A stretch of DNA of 64,000 nt, taken from positions 2,512,001 through 2,576,000 of the forward strand of contig NZ_CP158190.1 in the NCBI RefSeq assembly GCF_040250305.1, given 5' to 3'. The notes below the pieces were generated by a model, which was not told the origin of the DNA, ran no database searches, and was given only the letters and a program-made list of their open reading frames with translations. The stretch comes from Peribacillus frigoritolerans (GTDB lineage Bacteria > Bacillota > Bacilli > Bacillales > DSM-1321). Below, piece after piece: positions 19,270 to 28,087 of this stretch (position 1 is its first letter; each line of letters opens with the position of its first letter). The position numbers and the translations under genes were made by a program.

Positions 19270-19631
19270 TTTTTCACACCTCCAATCCTTAGATTATAGC
19301 AGGTTATAAATCTATATAGAAGAGGGGAGGTCCTCGGGGTTGCCAGACTGACCTTGGATGGTAGTTATGTGAAATCATAAAGATGCTAAGAGAAGTATAT
19401 TCTGGGAAACGTAAAAAAAGCATAAGTGAATGAAGAAGTCAGGACATGCAAGTTCAGTTAAATATGGGTAGATTGAACAAAATACATAGAAAAATAAAGT
19501 AATTCATGGAATGCAGGAGTGCCTATTTTCCAATAGTTTTAATGCCTTTAGCAATCTTAGCCATGATTGTTGATCGGTTCTTTATTTATAAAGTTAGTAA
19601 AACTTAATGCTAAGAGTTGGAGGAAAAAAGG
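19270..19631. other. Intergenic stretch with no visible gene
   Basis: I see no open frame with a ribosome binding site, no hairpin with a T run and no repeat in this 360-base stretch. Confidence 0.5.
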
Positions 19632-19880
19632 ATGAAAGATGTACATAATCATGTGTTAACAGTAATTGATTTTATGAAAACCGGACACAAAACCTGTTTT
19701 GTGAAAGTAATCGGTTTTGATGCTGAATCCGGACTAGATTTTGAAGGTGAAGTTAAATTTGTCGGTGATTTGCCTTTTGGTGATTTGATTCATCCCGAAC
19801 GGTCACATTTATCTTCCACTTGCAGGGAATTTGTTCGGGATGATTTGTTGCGCAGATACAGTCATGGGCAGTTTGAATGA
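19632..19880 (+). CDS. Small hypothetical protein
   Basis: An 82-residue soluble protein starting MKDVHNHVLTVIDFM, with GGAGG nine bases before the ATG; the TTG at 19617 overlaps that site and is rejected. It has one conserved-looking motif (DFEGEVKFVGDLPFGDLIHP) but no family I can name. It is the last unrelated gene before the toxin operon. Confidence 0.6.
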   Translation: MKDVHNHVLTVIDFMKTGHKTCFVKVIGFDAESGLDFEGEVKFVGDLPFGDLIHPERSHLSSTCREFVRDDLLRRYSHGQFE

Positions 19881-20119
19881 ACTGGTTGGAATTTTTATAG
19901 AGAATCCAATGAGATGATATTCTTCTCACTTGTTTAAAATTGGTAAAATGGCGGGTATAAAGAATATGGTATGTAGGAACTTTTTTATGCCAATCTTCAC
20001 TTTCAACTGACAAAATAGCATATTTCTCCCTATTTAACTCTCGGACTATAATCCTTATAATATTAAATAGGAAAATATGACATTTAGTGTAGGATTATAC
20101 TGTTTCTGAGGTGAGTTTC

Positions 20120-20548
20120 ATGGTTTATGCAGATATTTTGAGTAATATACACTCTGCTATCTCCAGCAAAAAAGCTGATTTAAATGTGAAAATTGAACGT
20201 TTAGAAAATGCGAAGAACGATATTATAAAAGAGCAAAGCATGTGCTTAAGCGAGATTAGGAAAATAAAAGACCCTGAGCTAGGTGGCAGCTGGACAGGAA
20301 ATCGCTCGGATCAATTTCAGGAAGCTCGTCATGATGCCTATAATGTGATGTTTAGTATCATTCATGACGATTATGACGATTACCAATGGAAAATCGAGGC
20401 GATGATTACAAAGCTGAATGCCGAGAATACGCTTCTGAGCATAGCGGGGAATATAGCCCATGAAGCCGATTCCCTTTTGAGCAAAGGCGAAGAGGCATTT
20501 GAACAGCTGGAAAGTAAAATATCCGATTTAAAAAGGCGGTTGTTTTAA
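20120..20548 (+). CDS. DUF5082 (YwqH-like) LXG-associated partner protein
   Basis: A 142-residue almost wholly helical protein with a coiled coil near residues 8-45, the WTGNRSDQF motif near 57-65 and a second coiled coil at the end. It is the first gene of an arrangement identical to B. subtilis ywqH-ywqI-ywqJ. Such small helical partners bind the N-terminus of LXG toxins for export through the type VII (Ess/Yuk) machinery. ATG 20120 has GAGGTGAG before it. Its TAA overlaps the next ATG. Confidence 0.85.
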   Translation: MVYADILSNIHSAISSKKADLNVKIERLENAKNDIIKEQSMCLSEIRKIKDPELGGSWTGNRSDQFQEARHDAYNVMFSIIHDDYDDYQWKIEAMITKLNAENTLLSIAGNIAHEADSLLSKGEEAFEQLESKISDLKRRLF

Positions 20549-20835
20549 TGACGACAATCAAACTGAATCATCCTGCCGTAATGAAGCAAGTCGATCAGGT
20601 GAAGACGGCACTTGGTACAGTCACGCTTGGAAATTTGCCGGCAGGCGAGCTTGGCAACAATAAATTGGAATTCACTTCGAAATGGATCGACCGCGAAACG
20701 AACCTGGAGAAGGTCTTCGAGCAATATATCAAAATCGTCCAGAAAAACGTGGAAGATACCCGTGCCAACATTGACTTATTAAAAGAACAGGATGAAGCCA
20801 TCGCCCATACGTCTTCACATGGGTATCAGCGATGA
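20548..20835 (+). CDS. DUF5344 (YwqI-like, WXG100-fold) LXG partner protein
   Basis: A 95-residue helical hairpin protein (FTSKWIDRETNLEKVFEQY in the middle), the second LXG-associated partner. Its ATG overlaps the preceding stop (TAATG) and its own stop overlaps the toxin start (ATGA), so all three genes are translationally coupled. Confidence 0.85.
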   Translation: MTTIKLNHPAVMKQVDQVKTALGTVTLGNLPAGELGNNKLEFTSKWIDRETNLEKVFEQYIKIVQKNVEDTRANIDLLKEQDEAIAHTSSHGYQR

Positions 20836-22808
20836 AGATATATGAAGCCGAGACATTGACGGCCGCAACAAAGTCGCGTGCCAAGCAATATGAAGACCTA
20901 AAGAAGGAAGTCGCAGCCCTGAAAAAGGAATTTCAGGGCATTGTTGGCCTTGATAACGAGTTTCAGGGAGCCGGTGCTACCGCCATCAAAAGCTTCTATG
21001 AAGCGCAAATCGAGGTGGCGGACGCCTGGATGGAGCTATTCACGACCCAAATAAGTTTTTTAGAAGGCATTCCAGCCAGTCTGGAAGAGGCGGACCTATC
21101 CGGAAATACCGTGGTCGAGGTTCCCTTTTTAGATGGCGAAGTGTCGAACGGTATTAACCAAGCGAAGTCGCTTGTCGATCAACAAGCGAACGATCTCCAA
21201 AGGATCCTGAACAGCATTGACGATATCCTGTCTCTTGATATGTTCGACCAAAAGGACTTTAATGAAAAAATCACGCTGGCCGGGCATAGACTGGATGACA
21301 CCGTGACAAAGGTCGAGAATGTCGACCGGCAATTGGTAGAAGAATATGATGTGTCCATCGGGCAGGAAAACGTGGCCGTTGGCCTCTTCCGTGCTTTGCT
21401 TGATGCCACCAAACAGGACGGCCATGTTTCGCCGATGACATTCAACCAATCGGCATTCAAAAATAGTGACGTCTATCAAGTGAAGGATGATGTCGCCGGT
21501 CAGATGAAAGACTATCAGACCTTCAAAAAGCAGCAAGCAGAAGCCCGGAAAATCGAACAGGAAATGGAAGAACTCGAAAACCGCCCATGGTACGAAAAAG
21601 CCTGGGATACGACAAAAACCTTTACAGGGGAATTCACGGGATATTATGATTCAATCAGGGCCTCAACCGGAGTCGATCCAGTAACGGGTCGCAAGCTGTC
21701 CGATGCCGAACGAATCGCCGCCGGCGCCATGGCCGCCGCTGGATTCATCCCCGTCGTCGGCTGGGCCGGCAGGGCCATCAAAGGCGGCAGCGCCCTATAC
21801 AAAACGGCCAAAGGACTCAACGCAGCGGAACACGCGCTCGATGCCTATAAAACGACAAAAGGCTTTAGCCTCCTCCAGAAAACCGAATACGGGATATACG
21901 GGCTCCTCGCAGCCAACGGCCTCGGTGAAGCAGTCACCGGCAAAGACATGTTCGGCAACCAGCTAACCGAGGAACAGCGCCAGAACGGACTGTTGATGGC
22001 ACTCGGAATCGGAGGTGTGGCAGGTGCTGCGAAGGTCGCTGATAAAGTAGCGAGTGGTACAAAGTTCATTCCTTACAGCAAAGAATTTGCGCAAAAGCAG
22101 GTACAGAAGGTTCAAGCCTTCGGCAGGGAAATCGGCAAGGTGGAAGTTCCTCTCCGGATTAGGGTCGAAGAATTAGCGACGGCGTATGGAAACAACTATA
22201 AACATGTCACATTTGATAAAACGACGATTAAGGATATCGTGCAGAAGTTTGCGGTGAAAAGACTGTCTACTGTAAATCAGGCAAGGGCTGACGGTGCGAT
22301 GGTTGAAGCAGTTAGAAATCTACCAGCATATACAAGAAGACCTAACCAACCAAGAAATTATAAATATAAAGAACGTAATGAAGACGGAACTACACTGTAC
22401 ACTTTTATTTCAATCAAAAATGGAAAAGAATATCAAGTAATTTATGACAAAGATGGATTCCCAATTTTTCAATCAAAATTTGAAATTTACTTACCAGAAA
22501 AATATTTTTTAGAATCAGATGCTGCACAATTTGAATATTTATCTAAAACCTTATCTGAAGAAATTATAAGCAATCCAGAACTAGCTGAAAAGTTCACAGC
22601 GAAAGAATATGAAGTGTTTAAAGAAGGTAGAGTTCCAAAAACACTTACTTGGCATCATCATCAGGAAACAGGTAGAATGCAAATTGTGGATTATTTTGAA
22701 CACCAAGCAGCCGGACATACTGGTGGAAGGGCTATATGGGGCGGTGGTGAATCGGGCAGAAAAGGTATTATAAAAAAAGAAATTCTGGAGATGGTAACAT
22801 GGGATTAA
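20832..22808 (+). CDS. Full-length LXG polymorphic toxin with WHH nuclease tip
   Basis: This 658-residue protein is the only complete LXG toxin here. Residues 1-220 form the helical LXG export domain. A pre-toxin TG region (STGVDPVTGRKLSDAERIAA, then a glycine/alanine-rich membrane-like stretch) lies near 275-320, and a linker (SGTKFIPYSKEFAQKQVQKV) near 410-475. The toxin tip has WHH at 607-609 followed by GRMQIV and HTGG, the HNH/endonuclease VII-type WHH nuclease signature. The first 475 residues use GC-richer codons and the tip is sharply AT-rich, with the change near base 22260, which marks the tip as a swapped-in module. Immunity genes follow with overlap. Confidence 0.88.
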   Translation: MKIYEAETLTAATKSRAKQYEDLKKEVAALKKEFQGIVGLDNEFQGAGATAIKSFYEAQIEVADAWMELFTTQISFLEGIPASLEEADLSGNTVVEVPFLDGEVSNGINQAKSLVDQQANDLQRILNSIDDILSLDMFDQKDFNEKITLAGHRLDDTVTKVENVDRQLVEEYDVSIGQENVAVGLFRALLDATKQDGHVSPMTFNQSAFKNSDVYQVKDDVAGQMKDYQTFKKQQAEARKIEQEMEELENRPWYEKAWDTTKTFTGEFTGYYDSIRASTGVDPVTGRKLSDAERIAAGAMAAAGFIPVVGWAGRAIKGGSALYKTAKGLNAAEHALDAYKTTKGFSLLQKTEYGIYGLLAANGLGEAVTGKDMFGNQLTEEQRQNGLLMALGIGGVAGAAKVADKVASGTKFIPYSKEFAQKQVQKVQAFGREIGKVEVPLRIRVEELATAYGNNYKHVTFDKTTIKDIVQKFAVKRLSTVNQARADGAMVEAVRNLPAYTRRPNQPRNYKYKERNEDGTTLYTFISIKNGKEYQVIYDKDGFPIFQSKFEIYLPEKYFLESDAAQFEYLSKTLSEEIISNPELAEKFTAKEYEVFKEGRVPKTLTWHHHQETGRMQIVDYFEHQAAGHTGGRAIWGGGESGRKGIIKKEILEMVTWD

Positions 22809-23236
22809 AAAAGTGGCTATTTGTAGAGGAAGAAAAACCCGATGAGGGTGTAATTGCTTCGATTGAAAGAGTGTTTGAGATTGAATATCCTGATGACTAC
22901 AAAATGTGTGTTATGAGATATAACGGAGGTTTTCCAGAGCCTAATATCTTTAATTTTGGTGAAGGGCAACAGGGAGTATTTAATGATTTAATTAGCTTTA
23001 CTGATAATGATATAAATATAGGGATGTTTTATGAGCTATTTTCTAGTCCAACGTTAAAAGGGATTGTGCCTTTTGCCAGAGATCCATTTGGAAACTACTT
23101 ATGTTTTGATTATCGAAATAATTATCCTTCTCCCAAAATAATTTTCTTCAATCATGAAGAAGAAGCGTTATCATTAGTTTGTGATACATTTAGTGATTTG
23201 CTAGAGCAAATGTATTCTATAGAAGATACAAAGTAG
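22799..23236 (+). CDS. SMI1/KNR4 (SUKH) immunity protein
   Basis: A 145-residue SUKH-fold protein (YPDDYKMCVMRYNGGFPEPN near residues 30-50, VPFARDPFGNYLCFDYR near 90) expected to bind and block the WHH nuclease. The ATG lies inside the last codons of the toxin gene (10-base overlap), the usual layout of a cognate pair. Confidence 0.85.
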   Translation: MGLKKWLFVEEEKPDEGVIASIERVFEIEYPDDYKMCVMRYNGGFPEPNIFNFGEGQQGVFNDLISFTDNDINIGMFYELFSSPTLKGIVPFARDPFGNYLCFDYRNNYPSPKIIFFNHEEEALSLVCDTFSDLLEQMYSIEDTK

Positions 23237-23255
23237 ATGGGGGAGCAAAAATAAA

Positions 23256-23714
23256 ATGGAATATAAATTTGAATATACATTTAAAAATATTACAGTAAGT
23301 GAACTTGAAAATTTCGAGAAAAAATTTAATTTAGTACTACCGGAAGATTTCAGTAAATTTTTATTATCTAATAATGGTGGAAAAGCGGTAAATAGAAGAT
23401 TTCAAACAGAAGATCGAACAATAACTTCCTCGATTATACTATTTTTCCCTTTATCTAGTGAAATAGAAGAAAATTTAGAAAGTAATTTCATTAAGTATAA
23501 TGAAAGCAGGATTGTACCGAAAGATTTTCTCCCTATAGGATTAGATCCGGCTAATAGTTTAATCTGTTTATCTTTAGATAGAGAACAAAAAGGTAAAGTT
23601 TATTTTTGTGACATGGACTACTTTGAAGAGGATAATGAATTAAGGAAAGAATTTATTAAACCGATATCTGGAAATTTTAAAGAGTTCATGGATAATTTAT
23701 TTGTCGCCAAGTAA
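23256..23714 (+). CDS. Second SMI1/KNR4 (SUKH) immunity protein
   Basis: A 152-residue SUKH protein (LPEDFSKFLLSNNGGKAV near residue 30, LPIGLDPANSLICLSL near 95). It resembles the first immunity protein only in fold, not closely in sequence. It may be a paralogue left by a previous toxin tip or an immunity gene against a different nuclease. Confidence 0.82.
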   Translation: MEYKFEYTFKNITVSELENFEKKFNLVLPEDFSKFLLSNNGGKAVNRRFQTEDRTITSSIILFFPLSSEIEENLESNFIKYNESRIVPKDFLPIGLDPANSLICLSLDREQKGKVYFCDMDYFEEDNELRKEFIKPISGNFKEFMDNLFVAK

Positions 23715-23948
23715 ATAAAGTTTGAATATTGGGTGCGAAAATACAACAAAATAGAACCCGGTGGATTCCAAGCACTATCATCAACGCTTTCTGATGCTAT
23801 TCTTCAATTTGTTCGTTTTTCTGAATGATATTAAAAGCTATTAGCCATGGTTATAATTCTTTTGACCTTTTATACAAAATAAACCAAAACTTTACTCTTA
23901 TCAGGTAGCGTCTGGTTTAGAGCAACAGTAAAAGAATTGAATTAATCA

Positions 23949-24378
23949 AACTACCAAAAAATAACTCAAACTGTAAATGAGATTATTCCAGAAGAGTGGA
24001 GTAAAGTAATTTTGTATGGAGAAATTACTGTGGGGACAGGGACAGCGTTCATTTTCTATCACTTAATTTTAATGATAACCTCATATATATCCATGATATA
24101 CCTTAATTACATATTAGTTGAATGGAGCATAGAGAAACATGGCGGAGGTTAATAAAGATCTTAATAGACTTATTAGAAGAATTTAAACAGAACAATGAAC
24201 CAATTTAACTTTTACTTTAGAAAGTACAGGGAATTTTAAGGTTGATTATGATTATGTAGATCTATCAGATTCAGATGACCACGAAAGAAGGGTTATTTGG
24301 GAATATACTTATTTGGGTATTTTACCTGAATCTGAATATAATAAAAGTATTTTAGAAGAATACCTAAAGAAAGAATAA
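23949..24378 (+). pseudogene. Decayed YezG/DUF600-type immunity gene
   Basis: Frames encode YQKITQTVNEIIPEEWSKVI, then GEITVGTGTAF, then after frameshifts DYVDLSDSDDHERRVIWEY and the common end SILEEYLKKE. These match the intact gene at 44984. At least one frameshift occurs near 24065 and a stop near 24100. No toxin piece precedes it, so this is a remnant of a lost cassette. Confidence 0.78.
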
Positions 24379-24390
24379 TGAAGGACAAGA

Positions 24391-24550
24391 AAAGCTTGTT
24401 CTTTTGTATGACCTTAACGCAAAAGTTAAGGTCTTTTCATTGTTGATATGAATATGTATCATCTTAAGCCATATAGGTTCCTCAGATAATAGGCCGTGAG
24501 GACTTAAAATCATATAGAATTACTTCAGGCAAGGTGGCATAGGAAAAAAT
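24391..24550 (+). repeat. Spacer repeat type C, copy 1 (with terminator)
   Basis: A conserved block that follows YezG-type genes. It starts AGCTTGTTCTTTTGTATGAC, contains a terminator (GACCTTAAC / GTTAAGGTC then TTTT, 24410-24437), continues through GGTTCCTCAGATAATAGGCC and ends at the toxin linker. Copies lie at 26001, 38731, 44224 and 45461. Confidence 0.8.
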
Positions 24551-24552
24551 CA

Positions 24553-25338
24553 GCAAGTGGTACAAAGTTCATCCCTTACAGCAAAGAATTTGCGCAAAAG
24601 CAGGTTCAGAAGGCTCAAGCTACAATAACAGACATAGCGAGATCAGGGAAAACCACGTTAAAAAATATAGGTGAAGAACTAGGTAAAAAAGAAATTCTTA
24701 AACGTATAAGTGTGGAACAAGTTTCCATCGCAGCAGGACCAAGCCTTCCCCAAGTTATGATGGAAAAGCAGGCAATTAAGGAAGCCTATCAGAAATTCAC
24801 CGTGAAGGATAGCAAAGTAGAGGTTGCTTCAGGGGAGAGTATTCCTAAGGGTACGCGTAAAGGTAGTAAGAGCGTTGATGATATAATTAAAGACGGTAGT
24901 CATTTTTTAGATGAGTTTAAATTAAAGCCAAATGTTAAATATGAAACAAATGGATATCGATATCAAACAGACGATTTAGGAAGAATTGAGAAGGCTTCGG
25001 GAGAGTTAACGTTGGAAATGGTTGTTCGTGATACCAAACATCAGTTAGCTGCTGGAGGGGATGAGAGAATAATAGCTCCTAGTACTAAAGGGGATCATGG
25101 AGGACATTTAATCGGTACTCAATTTAATGGTTCTCCTCTTATCGATAATATAGTTGCAATGAATGGTAATGTTAATGTAAGTGCTTATAAAAAACTTGAA
25201 TATGCTTGGGCAAAAGCTTTAAGAGAAGGTCAACATGTTTCGGTAGATATAAAACCAATATATGAAGGGCAGTCTTTACGACCAAGTAGATTTGAAATAA
25301 AGTATAAAATTGATGGTAAAAAGGAGGTAAATAAATGA
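24553..25338 (+). CDS. Orphan toxin cassette: linker plus DNA/RNA non-specific endonuclease tip
   Basis: An open frame with no start codon at its head. It begins with the toxin linker (ASGTKFIPYSKEFAQKQVQK, then TITDIARSGKTTLKNIGEEL), runs through KEAYQKFTVKDSKVEVASG, and ends in a nuclease domain with DHGGHLIGTQFNGSPLIDN, the His-containing core of Endonuclea_NS_2-type toxins such as YeeF. GTG 24712 is the first start codon but has no good ribosome binding site. The tip is uninterrupted, so this is one of three intact toxin domains in the array. Recombination through the linker could join it to the full-length gene. Its stop overlaps the immunity ATG. Confidence 0.8.
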   Translation, partial: ASGTKFIPYSKEFAQKQVQKAQATITDIARSGKTTLKNIGEELGKKEILKRISVEQVSIAAGPSLPQVMMEKQAIKEAYQKFTVKDSKVEVASGESIPKGTRKGSKSVDDIIKDGSHFLDEFKLKPNVKYETNGYRYQTDDLGRIEKASGELTLEMVVRDTKHQLAAGGDERIIAPSTKGDHGGHLIGTQFNGSPLIDNIVAMNGNVNVSAYKKLEYAWAKALREGQHVSVDIKPIYEGQSLRPSRFEIKYKIDGKKEVNK

Positions 25339-25820
25339 ATAAAGAAAAAATGGAGCAACTATATCAAAATATAGGACGACAATTAAATTTTATTATTCCT
25401 GAATCTTGGGACAAAGTATTATTATATTCTGAAGTAACAGAGTGGAGTAATCGAACCTATTTCTACTATTATCCTCATTATAAAGAAACACCTATTTATA
25501 GTTTAGATATTGAAGATATGGATAATGTTAATGAGGACGAAGTTAATAGACAATTACACCAATTATATGAATATCTAAGAGAATTATGGGATGAATTTAA
25601 AAATCAAAAACAAGAGCAGTGGACTAACTTAACATTAGAATTGACATCAAATGGAAAATTTAATATTGATTATAATTATAGAAATTTAGAAAATGATGAT
25701 AGCTATGAGCAACAAGTAATTTGGGAATATGAAAAATTAGGCATAATGCCAAAAGCGAATAGAAAACGGGATTTCAAGATAATTGAAGAATATAATAAAA
25801 TTAAGAATACTACTAAATAA
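25335..25820 (+). CDS. YezG/DUF600-family immunity protein
   Basis: A 161-residue protein of the YezG antitoxin family (IIPESWDKVLLYSEVTEWS near residues 17-35, QEQWTNLTLELTSNGKFNID near 95-115). YezG neutralises the LXG nuclease YeeF in B. subtilis, which fits the nuclease tip immediately upstream. ATGA overlap and GGAGG make it translationally coupled to the orphan toxin. Confidence 0.85.
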   Translation: MNKEKMEQLYQNIGRQLNFIIPESWDKVLLYSEVTEWSNRTYFYYYPHYKETPIYSLDIEDMDNVNEDEVNRQLHQLYEYLRELWDEFKNQKQEQWTNLTLELTSNGKFNIDYNYRNLENDDSYEQQVIWEYEKLGIMPKANRKRDFKIIEEYNKIKNTTK

Positions 25821-25847
25821 ACTTACTTGTTAATAAAATTTTAATTT

Positions 25848-25989
25848 ATGGTTGACTATGGTTATGAGAATCTTTCAGATGCAGATAATCACGAAAGAAG
25901 GGGTATTTGGGAATACACTTGCTTGGGTCTTTTACCTGAAACTGAATATGATAAGAGTATTTTAGAAGAATACCTTAAGAATGAATATT
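25848..25989 (+). pseudogene. 3' remnant of a YezG-type immunity gene
   Basis: Encodes only the family's C-terminal third (VDYGYENLSDADNHERRGIW then SILEEYLKNE). The stop codon has been lost and the frame runs into the type C spacer. A nearly identical remnant lies at 44085. Confidence 0.75.
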
Positions 25990-26000
25990 GGAGGACAATA

Positions 26001-26170
26001 AGAGCTTGTTCTTTTTGTATGACCTTAACGCAAAAGTTAAGGTCTTTTGTCTTTTCATTGTTGAGATATGAAAATGTATCAACTTACTCCATATCATGCT
26101 CCTCAGATAATAGGCCGTGAGGACTTAAAATCATATAGATTTACTTTAAGGCAAGGTGGATTAGAAAAAA
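26001..26170 (+). repeat. Spacer repeat type C, copy 2
   Basis: Same block as at 24391, with the GACCTTAAC / GTTAAGGTC terminator and the GATAATAGGCCGTGAGGACT stretch, ending at the linker of the next cassette. Confidence 0.75.
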
Positions 26171-26865
26171 GTAGCGAGTGTGGTACAAAGTTCATCCCTT
26201 ACAGCAAGGAATTTGCGAAAAAGCAGGTTCAAGCTACAATAACAGACATAGCGAGATCAGGAAAAACCAAGATAAAAAATATAGGTGAAGCAATCGGTAA
26301 AAAAGAAATCCCTAAACGGATAAGTATGGAACAAGTATCCCTCGCAGGAGGACCAAGCCTTCCCCATGCTATGATTGAAAAACAGACAATTAAGGAAGCC
26401 TATCAGAAATTTGCGGTGAAGGATAGAAAAGTAGAGGGTGTTTCAAGGGAGAGTATTTCTAAGGGTACGGATAAAGCTCTATTGACTAATGAAGGAAAAG
26501 TTGGAACCTATAAACAACTTGTGAAACAAGGAACTGCTTTTGATAATATTACTCCACATCATATGCCTTCTGCAGAGAAAATGAAACAAGCTGGTATAAA
26601 AAGGAATGATGGTGTGAGTATGAATATGGAACAACCTCATCCTGGAACTGGTGGGAGACATCGTGAAACATATACATATGGTCTATCAGGAGAAAAATCG
26701 AAGGCGTATTTAAACCTTAGCTTTCGTGATGCCTTAGCTCATGATATCTTGGATGCTTGAAAAATTTATATAAAAGATGGTTTATATACTGCTGAGATAA
26801 GAGAAGGTTTAAGATAAGTTATTAAAAGAAACAAAGAGCTGTATCCGCATTTATTTGATAAATAA
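26171..26865 (+). pseudogene. Orphan toxin cassette with HH-containing nuclease-like tip, two nonsense codons
   Basis: Linker (GTKFIPYSKEFAKKQVQATI) joined to a tip containing TPHHMPSAEKMKQAG and GTGGRHRETYTYG, a His-rich pattern like HNH/endonuclease VII-type toxins (inference). The frame reads through TGA at 26758-26760 and TAA at 26815-26817 without a shift and ends naturally at 26865 (KRNKELYPHLFDK), so the two stops look like point mutations. The frame is open back to an ATG at 26068 inside the spacer, which has no ribosome binding site. Confidence 0.72.
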
Positions 26866-26887
26866 AACATGGAAAGGATGATTACCT

Positions 26888-27349
26888 TTGGATATTAAGA
26901 GTCATTTAAAAAGACTATATGATAATCGTTTATTAGAAAATGAAAATGAGATACGAGATTTTAATGAGTCATTAATGGAAGTAATAGAGTACAACGACGT
27001 CTCTGTTATTACAGATTTATGTTTAGTTTTGGATGATGAGACTGAGCAATTTGAGGTTATGTTTGGTTTGATTCATGGAATAGAGAGCTTATATAAAAAT
27101 AACATAGAAGAAGGACTTGTATGTATTGCTAAAGCTTTTCCAAAGATGATTAACTCAGCTAAAGAATGGGTAGAAATTTTACATTATAGAATTTTTAATC
27201 ACCCTCAAGTAAGATTAGCATATGGGAAAGTACTTTCGGGATTTGATCCATCAATTACGATTATTATTAAAGAATTATTGATTGATATAAAAAATGAAGA
27301 CCCTGATATGTTTAGTGAATCTGTTAATGAGGTAATTAAGAACATCTAA
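26888..27349 (+). CDS. Immunity protein, Imm30-like
   Basis: A 153-residue helical protein starting at TTG (GGAAAGG upstream). The pattern around EWVEILHYRIFNHPQVRLAY resembles Imm30 immunity proteins; I am only moderately sure of the family. Its position after an HH-type toxin tip identifies it as the cognate immunity gene. It is intact although its toxin is broken. Confidence 0.65.
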   Translation: MDIKSHLKRLYDNRLLENENEIRDFNESLMEVIEYNDVSVITDLCLVLDDETEQFEVMFGLIHGIESLYKNNIEEGLVCIAKAFPKMINSAKEWVEILHYRIFNHPQVRLAYGKVLSGFDPSITIIIKELLIDIKNEDPDMFSESVNEVIKNI

Positions 27350-27810
27350 TGTTTAAAGTTGAACGATATAAAAGCACATAAGGCAAGTTAACAAAAAAAG
27401 AATTTATTATTGGAGTGGAAAGAAAAAGAATAAGCTATTAAAAAGTACATACTCCATGATGGTTGTACCATCATGGAGTACTGTGTGCAATGATAGAATA
27501 GAAAAACGAAGTACGAGCTTAGGCGAGATAACATTTTACTGGGTGATGAATATAAACACATGGAATGGACATAAAACTAACGAACTCGTACAAGCTCGTA
27601 GGTTTTAACGTAGTAGTTGTCACGACATATAAAAGGTGTCATACTGTTACCATAAAACTTACAAATTTAATGCTACTTAAAAACATATGAACTTAAAGCA
27701 CTTGATTGTCAATTAGAGGCAACAAGTGCTTTTTTGCGTTTTAGCGTAGAAATGTAAAAGAGCACTATAATTTTATAAGTGCATTAAGTGTTAAATTTTT
27801 AGTTAAGTTT
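27350..27810 (+). repeat. Spacer repeat type AB, copy 1 (hairpin A plus terminator B)
   Basis: No gene. It holds hairpin A (TACTCCATGATGG-TTGTA-complement, 27450-27480), a conserved middle (GAGCTTAGGCGAGATAACAT, then ACTCGTACAAGCTCGTAGG) and terminator B (AGCACTTGATTG / CAACAAGTGCT then T6, about 27697-27738). Related units follow most non-YezG immunity genes in this array. Confidence 0.78.
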
Positions 27811-28087
27811 GAAGCAGACCATATGGTTTCAATGAAAGAAATAACTGAAATCGAAGGATTCAGTAGGTTAACTAGAGAACAACAGATAGAAATTCTAAAT
27901 CTAAAAGATAATTTTGTTGGTCTTGGGAAATCTTCGAATGCCTCTAAGGGGGCTCATAGTTGGGCTGATTGGAAAGGACATTCTAAGATGGGAGAGGTTC
28001 CTGTTAATGTTAGAATGGAGATGCTAGAAAAAGAGGGAACAAGCTAGAGAAGCGCTAAAAGTAGCTATAGAGGAGAGGTTGAAGTAA
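27811..28087 (+). pseudogene. Orphan HNH-type toxin tip, 5'-truncated and frameshifted
   Basis: Begins directly after spacer DNA, in the middle of a toxin domain: ADHMVSMKEITEIEGFSRLT, then EQQIEILNLKDNFVGLGKSS and SKGAHSWADW. A one-base loss near 28042 creates TAG at 28045; restoring it gives AREALKVAIEERLK and a TAA that overlaps the immunity ATG. The His-Asn arrangement is that of HNH toxins, and a sister copy lies at 51800-52096. No linker remains. Confidence 0.7.

Noticed and set aside
21129..21536. 135-residue minus-strand frame inside the LXG toxin gene
   Set aside because: It lies entirely within a well-supported coding region and has no start signals; it is a GC-rich shadow.
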